Assembly: GCF_014642875.1 (NCBI RefSeq)
Contig: NZ_BMJC01000003.1
Span: forward strand, 682,001-746,000
DNA length: 64,000 bases
DNA from: Puia dinghuensis
Lineage (GTDB): Bacteria > Bacteroidota > Bacteroidia > Chitinophagales > Chitinophagaceae
Reading direction: 5' to 3'
Numbering within the stretch: position 1 is the first letter of the stretch; the number at the start of each line of letters is the position of its first letter. The notes beneath the pieces were generated by a model. It saw nothing but the letters and a program-made list of their open reading frames with translations, ran no database searches and was not told the origin of the DNA. Shown piece after piece: positions 1-7,490 of this stretch. The position numbers were made by a program, and so were the translations under genes.

Positions 1-2
1 AG

Positions 3-872
3 GCTGCAGATATACTGCTGGATGTGGCCAAACACTGGCTGGGTCAGCGGGGGATGGAGGCGATGGATGGCCCTATCAATTTTGGTGAACGGGATAAGTG
101 GTGGGGGCTGCTGGTGGAGGGTTTTCACGAGCCTTTGTGGTCGATGAACTTCAACCCTCCATATTATAAGGAGTTGTTGGAGAATTATGGCTTTAAGCCC
201 TTCTTCCACCAGTTGTGTTTTGGCCTCGACCCCTTGAAGCCTCTTAGCGCAAAGATCGCGCAGCGGCACGATGCTCTTGCCGCGGATCCCCTCTACAACG
301 CCCATAACATTGAAAAAAAGAAGCTCGAAAAGTACGCCATGGACTTCGTTGAGGTCTATAATGCGTCTTATGCCGGTCATGGCGGGTTGAAGGAGATGAA
401 AAAGGACCAGGCTTTGCAGCTGTTCAAGCGGATGAAGCCCCTGTTAGACGAAAAAATTGCCTGGTTTGCCTATTATGGGGAGCGGCCCATCGCCCTCTTT
501 CTCAATATCCCCGAATTGAACCAGTACTATAAGCATTTCAATGGGAAGCTGGGGTTGCTGCAAAAGCTACAATTCCTCTGGCTTCGGAGCCGCGGCGCTT
601 GCCGCCATTTTACCGGGATCATCTTCGCGCTGATCCCCGAATTCCAGCAAAAGGGAGTGGATGCGTATATCATCCAAAAAATGGCGGAAGCCGTTCAGCC
701 CGCAAAATTCTATGTCCATTACGAGATGCAATGGATAGGGGATTTCAACCCCAAGATGATCAATGTGGCGAAGTCGCTCGGCGAGACATATGTCAGCCGG
801 AAGCTGACGACCTATCGGTATCTGTTCGATCGGGGCAAGGAATTCAAGCGGCATCCGATGGTGGGGGTGTAA
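3..872 (+). CDS. GNAT-like acyltransferase-fold protein, 5' end cut by window edge
   Basis: The frame is open from the first bases of the window, so this is the C-terminal part (about 290 residues) of a longer gene. The segment with GMEAMDGPINFGERDKWW, followed by a FNPPYY stretch, matches a family of about 370-390 residues common in Chitinophagaceae and usually annotated as a GNAT-like N-acetyltransferase or hypothetical protein (recalled, not searched). Substrate is unknown. A GTG at 24 could act as a start, but the coding sense continues upstream of it with AADILLD, so I treat the gene as partial. It is convergent with the efflux operon, and a hairpin terminator lies just after the stop. 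Confidence 0.6.
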   Translation, partial: AADILLDVAKHWLGQRGMEAMDGPINFGERDKWWGLLVEGFHEPLWSMNFNPPYYKELLENYGFKPFFHQLCFGLDPLKPLSAKIAQRHDALAADPLYNAHNIEKKKLEKYAMDFVEVYNASYAGHGGLKEMKKDQALQLFKRMKPLLDEKIAWFAYYGERPIALFLNIPELNQYYKHFNGKLGLLQKLQFLWLRSRGACRHFTGIIFALIPEFQQKGVDAYIIQKMAEAVQPAKFYVHYEMQWIGDFNPKMINVAKSLGETYVSRKLTTYRYLFDRGKEFKRHPMVGV

Positions 873-878
873 AAAATT

Positions 879-904
879 AAGGCCGGCTGACGCCGGCCTT
901 TTTA
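879..904. terminator. Bidirectional intrinsic terminator between convergent genes
   Basis: GGCCGGC and GCCGGCC form a strong stem around a TGAC loop. It is followed by TTTTT on the plus strand and, read on the minus strand, by AATTTTTT. It lies between the stop of the GNAT-like gene and the stop of the RND pump gene, so it can serve both. Confidence 0.85.
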
Positions 905-919
905 TGTTGCCGTTGGAGG

Positions 920-3900
920 TTAAGCCATCGCCAGTACGGGCTCGGGGGCCGGCGACGCTGGCCCGGAGTCCGGGTTGATCCGCGGGGCCAACAGTTTGTA
1001 CAGCACGGGTGTCACGATGCGGGTGAGGATGGTCGAGCTGAGCAAACCACCGATGATGACAAGGGCAAGCGGTGAATACAGGGGATTGTTCTCAGCCACC
1101 AGCGGAATAAGACCGCCGATAGCGGTGAGGGTGGTAAGGATGATGGGGACGAAGCGGGTCTCACCGGCTTCCTGGATCGCGTCGTCGAGCCCCATGCCGC
1201 CTTTGCGTAATTGATCGGTATAATCAACCAACAGGATGGAGTTCTTCACTTCAATGCCAACGAGGGCAATGATGCCGATGACGGCCACAAAGGAGAAGGT
1301 GTTGCCGGTAGCCCATAGCATCAGCACCGCACCGATGATACCAAGGGGAACGACGGAAAGGACAATAAGGGTGCCGCGGAAGGTCTTAAACTCAAGGATC
1401 AGGATACCCAGAATACCGAAAATAGTGATCAGGATAATGGGTCCTAGACCGCCAAAGCTTTGTTCCTTACTTTCAACCTCACCCGCCGCTTTGTAGCTGG
1501 CCCCGGCCGGGAAATGAAGCGTATCCAGCTTCTTCAGGATGCCTTCCGTCAGCCGGGTGGTATTGTAGCCGCTGCGGACAAAGGCGGTGACGGTGGTATA
1601 CCGGTCTTTGTCATAGTGGTTGATGCTGGTGGGCGAGGTCTGGAATTGGATACCCGCCAGATCGCTAAGCGGCACGGAAGACCCGCTGTAAGAGTCGACA
1701 TAGACCTTGTTCAGCGCATCGAGCGTCTGGTACCGGCCCCGGGGCAGGCAGACATTGATGTTGTAATCGTTGTCCTTGTCGTCGTCCTTCCTGAACTTGC
1801 CGACGTCCAGCCCGGCAATGGCCAGCCGCACCGTCCGATCGATGGAGTTGATAGGCACGCCGAGCAGTCCGGCCTTCTCCTTATTGACATTGACTTTGAT
1901 ATCCGTTTTCAGCGTCGTCAGGTCGTTGTTGACATAGATGGTGCCATCCGTCCGCTTCAACAGATCTTCGACGCGGAAAGCCAGGCTGCGCAAGGTGTCG
2001 AGGTCTTCGGAGAAGAGCCGGATCGCGATGGGTGCCTCTATCGGTGGCCCCTGTTCGAAATCCTTCACCTCGATCTTCGCCCCGGGATAGTCCTTGAACT
2101 GCGTCCGCAGGCTGTCGATCAGCTGTCTTTTCCGGATGGAAGGGGTCTCGTTCAACTGGACAAAGACCTGGGCATAGTTGCTCACTTCGTTCTGGGGGAT
2201 GACATTGTAATAGATGCGGGGATTACCGCGGCCTACGTTGGTAGCATAGTTCTTCAGATCGGGAAGATGTTCGATGTGCTTCTCCACCCAGCGGGCCACG
2301 GTGTCGGTGGCGGTGAGGCTGGTACCGAGCGGGGTCTGGATATTGATGAGGAACATCGGTTTCTCCGAGGCGGGGAAGACGCTAAAGCCTACACGGGGAA
2401 TAAGGGCCAAACAACCTACAAAGATAGCCAGGGCCACCAGCAGGGTAAGCACAGGCCGGCGGATGGCGCCGTGCAACACGCGGCGATAGGAGCCACTGAT
2501 GAGGCGACGCAACCCGCGGAGGAAGAGATTGCCTTCGGGATGCTCATGCGCGGAGAGGATGCGGCTGGAGAGGAAGGGCACGATCGTCAGGGACACGAAC
2601 AGGGAGGCCAACACGGTGGTCACGACGGCCGCCGGCAGGCTCCGGATGAAATCCCCGGCCGCTTCGGGCAGGAACATCAGCGGCAGGAAGGCAAAGATCA
2701 ACGTGGCCGTACAGCCGAGAACCGCCAGACCGATCTGCTTTGTCGCGGCCATGGCCGCCTCTTTTCGCGAATAGCCCAATCGAAGATAGCGCTCGATGTT
2801 CTCCACCACCACGATGCTGTCATCTACCAGCAACCCGAGGGCCACCACCATCCCCACAATGCTTAATTGGTTGATCGTAAAATGGAAAAGGTTGAGCAAC
2901 GCGAGGCCGATGAGCAGCGACAAGGGAATAGAGATCATCACTACGATGGAAGCCCGGGGGCCCAGGGGTAGCAGGGTCAGCAGCACCAGGAAGATGGCAA
3001 TGGCAAAGTCCCGTGTGAAATGGCCCAGCCGCGTATGAACGCTTTCGGCATTGTTAAAGCTTTTGTTATAGACGATGTTGGGCGGCAGCTCCGACTTGAA
3101 CTTATCCAGTACGGGATCCATTTCCTTCTCGATGGCGAAGATGTTGGTGCCCGACTTGCGGCTCGCCGTGACGAAGACGGCCCTTTTCCCGTTGAGCCGG
3201 CCGATATAGCTCTGTTCTTCGTAGTTGAACTCCACATCGGCGATATCCTTTACATAGATGATCTTCCCGCCGGTACCGCTGACGATAGTATTCTTTATCT
3301 GGTCGACAGACTTATAGTCGCCGGTTGTCTTGATGTTGAACTTACGCGACCCCATATCGACGCTGCCGCCCGGGATGTTCACGTTCTCCCCCTGGATGGC
3401 CTGCAGGACGGTGTTGAGGGCGATCTTGTTCTGGGCCAGCTTTTCCAGGTTGAGCGCTACTCGCACCTGCTGTTGCGGGAACGCCCAGTTGTCGACGTTC
3501 TTCAGCGTTTTGATCTTTTCCAGCCGGTCTTTCAATTTTTTGCTCCAATCCTGCAAGTCTTTATAGGGCGCCGTTTCACTCATTAGCGCCACCTGCAGGA
3601 TGTTGACATCGGAGGGCCGGAAACGCTGGATGTCGATGCTGAGGAGATCGCTGGGGAGATCGGCGCGGACGGCATTGAGCTCGCGGATCACGTCCTGGTA
3701 TTTCTTTTCCGGATCGGTCTCGTAGTTGAATTCGATCTGTACCACCGCCAGGCCGTCGTCGATGGTACTGCGGATGCGCTTTACATCATCCATCTCATTG
3801 AAGCGCTTTTCGATGGGATTGACCACCAGCTCTTCCATGTCCTTGGGGCTGGTGCCGGGATATATGATGATTGCCGAGTAGGTGGGCGCTTCGGTATCCG

Positions 3901-4012
3901 GGTCCTCACCCCTGGGCATATTAAACATGGCGCTGACGCCGATGAGGGCCAGCATCACGAACACGATGAGCGTGAACTGGTAATTGCGAACAGAAAAATC
4001 AGTGATTCTCAT
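920..4012 (-). CDS. RND efflux transporter permease (AcrB/HAE-type inner-membrane pump)
   Basis: Proton-driven inner-membrane pump of a tripartite efflux system. The 1030 residues are normal for the family. An N-terminal membrane segment (about 12-32) is followed by the porter region starting with PGTSPKDMEELVVNPIEK. The TM4 signature GLLVDDSIVVVEN carries the paired aspartates of the proton relay, and the second-half equivalent is LVGIEVKNSILLVDY. Two large periplasmic loops and twelve membrane segments can be traced. It is the last gene of a three-gene minus-strand operon, 9 bases after the adaptor. Substrate cannot be read from sequence; drugs or hydrophobic compounds are likelier than metals because the CusA-type motifs are absent. 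Expression is probably under the TetR protein encoded upstream. Confidence 0.93.
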   Translation of the reverse strand: MRITDFSVRNYQFTLIVFVMLALIGVSAMFNMPRGEDPDTEAPTYSAIIIYPGTSPKDMEELVVNPIEKRFNEMDDVKRIRSTIDDGLAVVQIEFNYETDPEKKYQDVIRELNAVRADLPSDLLSIDIQRFRPSDVNILQVALMSETAPYKDLQDWSKKLKDRLEKIKTLKNVDNWAFPQQQVRVALNLEKLAQNKIALNTVLQAIQGENVNIPGGSVDMGSRKFNIKTTGDYKSVDQIKNTIVSGTGGKIIYVKDIADVEFNYEEQSYIGRLNGKRAVFVTASRKSGTNIFAIEKEMDPVLDKFKSELPPNIVYNKSFNNAESVHTRLGHFTRDFAIAIFLVLLTLLPLGPRASIVVMISIPLSLLIGLALLNLFHFTINQLSIVGMVVALGLLVDDSIVVVENIERYLRLGYSRKEAAMAATKQIGLAVLGCTATLIFAFLPLMFLPEAAGDFIRSLPAAVVTTVLASLFVSLTIVPFLSSRILSAHEHPEGNLFLRGLRRLISGSYRRVLHGAIRRPVLTLLVALAIFVGCLALIPRVGFSVFPASEKPMFLINIQTPLGTSLTATDTVARWVEKHIEHLPDLKNYATNVGRGNPRIYYNVIPQNEVSNYAQVFVQLNETPSIRKRQLIDSLRTQFKDYPGAKIEVKDFEQGPPIEAPIAIRLFSEDLDTLRSLAFRVEDLLKRTDGTIYVNNDLTTLKTDIKVNVNKEKAGLLGVPINSIDRTVRLAIAGLDVGKFRKDDDKDNDYNINVCLPRGRYQTLDALNKVYVDSYSGSSVPLSDLAGIQFQTSPTSINHYDKDRYTTVTAFVRSGYNTTRLTEGILKKLDTLHFPAGASYKAAGEVESKEQSFGGLGPIILITIFGILGILILEFKTFRGTLIVLSVVPLGIIGAVLMLWATGNTFSFVAVIGIIALVGIEVKNSILLVDYTDQLRKGGMGLDDAIQEAGETRFVPIILTTLTAIGGLIPLVAENNPLYSPLALVIIGGLLSSTILTRIVTPVLYKLLAPRINPDSGPASPAPEPVLAMA

Positions 4013-4021
4013 GGCCGTAGA

Positions 4022-5107
4022 TTATTTGGTGAGGGAATCAGGATTCGAGATCAGCTTTACCACCGATCGCTCCGTCAGGTAGCCTACGCCATCAGCGATA
4101 ACCGCCGATACGCTGTCCAGCCCGCTGCTCACAGCGATGAGGTCATCCTGCAGAAAGGCGATATGTACGGGTAGCTTTTTCACGGTACGTTTATCGGCGT
4201 TGACCGTATAGACATATCCGGTGGACCCGTCGCCTTCGGCAAGTGCCGATGCGGGGATAAAAGTGTACGCTCGCCGGCCGGCCGGCTGTAGTTGCAGCGT
4301 GCAGAAAAGCCCGGGGGCCAGCTTGCGGCCGGCGGCCGTGACGGTGACCTCAACGGCATAGGTTCCACCGGTGGCGTCTGCGCCTTCGGCAAGTTTGGTG
4401 ATCTGGCCGATGAACCGCTGGTCGGGATAGGCGTCGATGGAGACATTCGCCTTATCGCCCTTGTGCAGGATGACCCAGTCCTTATCGGACACGCCGAATC
4501 GGACCACCCAGTCACCCTGATCGGCCCCGTTGAATTCGAGTACGGCCGTCCCCGCGGAAGCGTATTCGCCTTCGTTCATCAGCTTGTGAAGGATCGTGCC
4601 ACTGCTGGTGGCGCGGATCTGTGCATACTGCCGGTTGAAGCGGGCGATGTTGAGTGCGTCTTTTGCCACTGTCGATTGGGTGTGCATGTTCTGAACCTGT
4701 TCGAGGGAAGCGACAGTGTCCCGGTAGAGGTTATTGATGCGCTGTTCGTCCCGTTGTGCTTTTTCTACATTTTGTGTGGCCTGTGATACCTGCGCATCGA
4801 TCTCGGTGAGGTCGAGCGTGGCCAGCAGCTGACCGTCGACGACATGATCCCCTTCCTTTACATAGATGCGGGAGATGATGCCGCCGATCTTGAACGAGAG
4901 GCGAGCTTCGGAATTAGAGGCGATGAGTCCCGAATACTGGAGGATGCGGCCCTGGTTACCGGTAACCACCGGCTGCAGTTTGACGGGAATAGGCACGTCG
5001 GCGGGCGGCGTGACGGCGGCTTTGTTTTCTCCGCATCCGGAAAAAACGAGCCCGATGATCATTGCTGCGAAGGGCAGGCGGAGATAATGGAGCAGAAGGG
5101 TGTTCAT
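4022..5107 (-). CDS. RND periplasmic adaptor (membrane fusion protein), lipoprotein
   Basis: Periplasmic adaptor joining the RND pump to the TolC-like channel. The N-terminus has a hydrophobic stretch ending in a lipobox (VFSGC near residue 25), so the mature protein should be lipid-anchored. Then come a lipoyl/barrel-sandwich half with YVKEGDHVVDGQLLATLD, an alpha-hairpin (about 105-170), the second lipoyl half with GTILHKLMNEGEYASAG, a beta-barrel domain and a membrane-proximal domain. The 361 residues are typical for HlyD/AcrA-family adaptors. It lies between the channel gene (23-base gap) and the pump gene (9-base gap), a standard order in Bacteroidota. Confidence 0.92.
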   Translation of the reverse strand: MNTLLLHYLRLPFAAMIIGLVFSGCGENKAAVTPPADVPIPVKLQPVVTGNQGRILQYSGLIASNSEARLSFKIGGIISRIYVKEGDHVVDGQLLATLDLTEIDAQVSQATQNVEKAQRDEQRINNLYRDTVASLEQVQNMHTQSTVAKDALNIARFNRQYAQIRATSSGTILHKLMNEGEYASAGTAVLEFNGADQGDWVVRFGVSDKDWVILHKGDKANVSIDAYPDQRFIGQITKLAEGADATGGTYAVEVTVTAAGRKLAPGLFCTLQLQPAGRRAYTFIPASALAEGDGSTGYVYTVNADKRTVKKLPVHIAFLQDDLIAVSSGLDSVSAVIADGVGYLTERSVVKLISNPDSLTK

Positions 5108-5130
5108 AACGTTATTTTTTGGATGAGTTT

Positions 5131-6507
5131 TTAGAATTTGTAGGCGGCGTTGACCCGTTCGAGATCGGCAGCCCTGTTGAGTACGGCGAGGCGGCCGAGG
5201 GAATAGCGGATCTCGGCATTGGTCATCTGGGTGCGGGCATCGATGAGATCGACCTGCAGGGCCTGGCCTTCTTTAAATCTTTTTTCAACCAGGCGGTACG
5301 CCTCGCGGGCGCTGCCGGTCTCATCGGCCAGGGCGTTGAGGGCTTCCTGGGCCGAGCGGTAATTGTTGAAGGCGGTCTGTTGTTCCAGGGACAATTCGAG
5401 GGTCAGCTGCTGGTATTGTTCGTCGATGGCGTCCATGTCGATGCGGGACTGCCTGATCTTATAGCGGTTGTCATTCGCCTTGAACAATGTCCAGGTCAGC
5501 TGGAGGCCGCCTAATTGGTAGAACTGCGTGCTGTTGAAATGAAAGCCATAGCCCTGGTAGCCGATATCATAGAAGGCATTGAGCTTGGGGAGAAGATAGT
5601 TACGATCCCATTTCAGGTTGGATTGCAGGATGCGGCGGTAGCTCTTGAGGCGATCGAGCTCTTCGCGGCCGGCGATGCCGTCGCTGGTTTTGATGGGGGA
5701 AAGACCCGGGGCGCCGGAAGCGGAGTCAGGGGCTGCAGACGCCGCCATGAGCGAGGAATCCGTCACGATCTGGGTGTCGAGGCTTCGGTTTAGCAGGAAA
5801 TTGAAGTAGGCCGCGGCATTGCGGCGATCGTTCTCCGCTGCGATGTACTGCGACTCGACCTGGCTCACCTGGGCCTGGCTGCGCAGGACGATCTCCCGGG
5901 TGGCCATGTTGTTCTCTACGAATTTCTCGCTGACCCGGCGATTCTCCCTTACCAGCACCAGGGCCGTGGCATAGATCTCGGCTGCCTTGCCGGTTTGCAG
6001 GTATTGATAGTAGGCCTGGCGGATGCTCCGGACGAGATCGCGACGATAGACATCGCGGTCGGCGCGGCGGGCAACGATCGTCTCGCTCGTCACTTCCCGG
6101 TTGTGGAGCAGATCGCTGTTGAACAGTGGCATGGTGACCTCCATTTTGGTGTCCTGGAAGTCATTGGGGAGAAATTGGATGTTCTGGTTGGCCACTTGGG
6201 GGAACTTGCGGCTGGCGGTGAGCTGATTCAGGGTGGAATAGACATTATTGAGCAGATCGCCGATGGGTATCGGCACGGTACGGCCGCCGTTTGCCAGGGT
6301 ATATTGGGAGCTGATGCCGGCCTGGGGATAGAAGAGGGTCCGGGCCCGATCGAGATCGAGTTGTGCCCGCTGAAGGTCGAAGTTGCGTTGATGCAGGGCG
6401 AGATTGCTGTCGAGGCCGACGCGGAGATAGGCATCGAGGATAGTCTGGGAGGACGCTCGTGTGGCGATGGTTGCCGCCAGCAACAGGAGCAAGAATGGTT
6501 TTGGCAT
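5131..6507 (-). CDS. TolC-family outer-membrane channel
   Basis: Outer-membrane exit duct of the efflux system. I place the start at the ATG complementary to 6505-6507, because MPKPFLLLLLAATIATRASS is a clean signal peptide; the in-frame extension upstream would run through the promoter and operator. The mature protein begins with TILDAYLRVGLDSNLALH and shows two repeated helical halves typical of TolC (QRAQLDLDRARTLFYPQ, and LLPKLNAFYDIGYQGYG in the second). Length is about 458 residues. It is the first gene of the operon, with an operator-like palindrome 24-44 bases upstream of the start. A terminator separates it from tetR, so tetR and the pump operon have separate transcripts. Confidence 0.92.
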   Translation of the reverse strand: MPKPFLLLLLAATIATRASSQTILDAYLRVGLDSNLALHQRNFDLQRAQLDLDRARTLFYPQAGISSQYTLANGGRTVPIPIGDLLNNVYSTLNQLTASRKFPQVANQNIQFLPNDFQDTKMEVTMPLFNSDLLHNREVTSETIVARRADRDVYRRDLVRSIRQAYYQYLQTGKAAEIYATALVLVRENRRVSEKFVENNMATREIVLRSQAQVSQVESQYIAAENDRRNAAAYFNFLLNRSLDTQIVTDSSLMAASAAPDSASGAPGLSPIKTSDGIAGREELDRLKSYRRILQSNLKWDRNYLLPKLNAFYDIGYQGYGFHFNSTQFYQLGGLQLTWTLFKANDNRYKIRQSRIDMDAIDEQYQQLTLELSLEQQTAFNNYRSAQEALNALADETGSAREAYRLVEKRFKEGQALQVDLIDARTQMTNAEIRYSLGRLAVLNRAADLERVNAAYKF

Positions 6508-6530
6508 GGCGTTCACTTTATTAGTTATAT

Positions 6531-6551
6531 AAATTAACTTAACAATGTTCA
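6531..6551 (-). promoter_or_regulatory. Probable TetR operator upstream of the efflux operon
   Basis: The stretch AAATTAACTTAACAATGTT (6531-6549) matches 18 of 19 bases of the element in the tetR promoter (7280-7298). Its core TTAACA-A-TGTTCA is a near-palindrome. It sits just upstream of the tolC-like start on the minus strand. The matching -7 box is weak (TTAATTTA), so the promoter itself is less certain than the operator. Confidence 0.7.
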
Positions 6552-6562
6552 CTAAGCGTGTT

Positions 6563-6583
6563 AAAAAAAGGCCCTTTCGGGCT
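6563..6583 (-). terminator. Intrinsic terminator of the tetR gene
   Basis: Read on the minus strand: GCCC-GAAA-GGGC with a GNRA tetraloop, then CTTTTTTT. It lies about 30 bases past the tetR stop and before the tolC operator, so tetR is its own transcription unit. Confidence 0.8.
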
Positions 6584-6611
6584 GTCGCTTAAAGACGGCG
6601 GGTTTCGGTTA

Positions 6612-7259
6612 TTAATGACCGTTGGGCTTCTTTTTGTCTTTGCTCTCTATATTATTGATGAACCAATTGAGACTCGCCTTCACAGTGGGCAGGATCATCT
6701 CTTTCTGGTGCACAAATTTTTCCAATCTTTCGCGGATGACCAGGGACATCAGGCCGTGGACGAAGCTCCAGATGGAGAGGGTCACCAGCAGCGGTTCCGC
6801 TTTTTCCAGATAGCCTTGCTCCATGCATTCAATGACAACTTCCTTCAAGGTCTGGAGTGCGCTGTCGCCCGGTGCCCATTCCAGACAGTTCTCTGCGGCC
6901 ATTTTCTTCATGGGCTCCCGGTCGATGAACATCAGGTTATAGTACTCCGGTTGCTCCATTGCGAACTGAATATAGTTCTCACCCATCTTATGCAGGCGGA
7001 GGAAAGGATTCTGGATGGCAATGAGATTGCGGTTGAATTCCTGCATCTTCTGGAATCCCTGCTCATGCAGGCTGGCTAATATCTCATCTTTGTCCTTAAA
7101 ATACAGGTATACAGTAGTAGGGCTGTACTCGATGAGATCCGCAATGCGGCGGATCGTCAAATTGTCAAAACCTTCCTCCACGAACAATTTCATGGCGGCA
7201 TCAAGGATCAGTTTGCGGATCTCCTGCTTTTGTTTCTCTTTTCGCTCCTGAATTCCCAT
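6612..7259 (-). CDS. TetR/AcrR family transcriptional regulator of the efflux operon
   Basis: DNA-binding repressor of 215 residues. The N-terminal helix-turn-helix (about residues 12-60) shows the family pattern: ILDAAMKLFVEEGFDNLTI, then IADLIEYSPTTVYLYFKDKD. The C-terminal ligand domain contains ENYIQFAMEQPEYYNLMF, seen in a subgroup of TetR proteins common in Bacteroidota. It lies immediately upstream of, and in the same direction as, the efflux operon but has its own terminator. Its own promoter contains a palindrome repeated in front of tolC, which supports autorepression plus control of the pump. The inducer is not deducible. Confidence 0.9.
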   Translation of the reverse strand: MGIQERKEKQKQEIRKLILDAAMKLFVEEGFDNLTIRRIADLIEYSPTTVYLYFKDKDEILASLHEQGFQKMQEFNRNLIAIQNPFLRLHKMGENYIQFAMEQPEYYNLMFIDREPMKKMAAENCLEWAPGDSALQTLKEVVIECMEQGYLEKAEPLLVTLSIWSFVHGLMSLVIRERLEKFVHQKEMILPTVKASLNWFINNIESKDKKKPNGH

Positions 7260-7278
7260 GTTCCAAATATTAACGATA

Positions 7279-7309
7279 CAAATTTACTTAACAATGTTAA
7301 TAATCCAAA
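7279..7309 (-). promoter_or_regulatory. tetR promoter with embedded operator palindrome
   Basis: On the minus strand TTTG (7309-7306), a 19-base spacer and TAAATTTG (7286-7279) give a full Bacteroidota -33/-7 promoter. The spacer contains TTAACATTGTTAA (7300-7288), a 13-base palindrome perfect except at its centre, so bound repressor would block the polymerase directly. The -7 box leads into tetR about 20 bases downstream. Confidence 0.85.
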
Positions 7310-7461
7310 TTTTTATTGGCTTATTTTTCCGAAGGTAAGGAAATCGTCGGTGTAGCAGGCGGTTGCGCCGGCGAGTGGAGGTTAATTGAGGGGTGGGATG
7401 ATGGCAGACGGCGGCGGTTGCGGGGCCGCAGGCCGCAAATGGAAAAATGGCGGGGAAGTTG

Positions 7462-7478
7462 TACGTTTGCTAAAGGAG
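7462..7478 (+). promoter_or_regulatory. dnaX -7 element and Shine-Dalgarno
   Basis: TACGTTTG (7462-7469) fits the Bacteroidota -7 box; the -33 box is unclear. AAGGAG (7473-7478) follows, 12 bases before the dnaX ATG at 7491. Two ATGs at 7481 and 7484 open a five-codon frame that ends at 7496-7498, overlapping the dnaX start. The rest of 7310-7460 shows no supportable gene. Confidence 0.5.
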
Positions 7479-7490
7479 TGATGATGTTAA

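Noticed and set aside
1460-2866. 468-codon open frame on the plus strand antisense to the RND pump gene
   Set aside because: It lies wholly inside the clear RND gene, has no recognisable motif and its composition is that of a GC-rich shadow frame.
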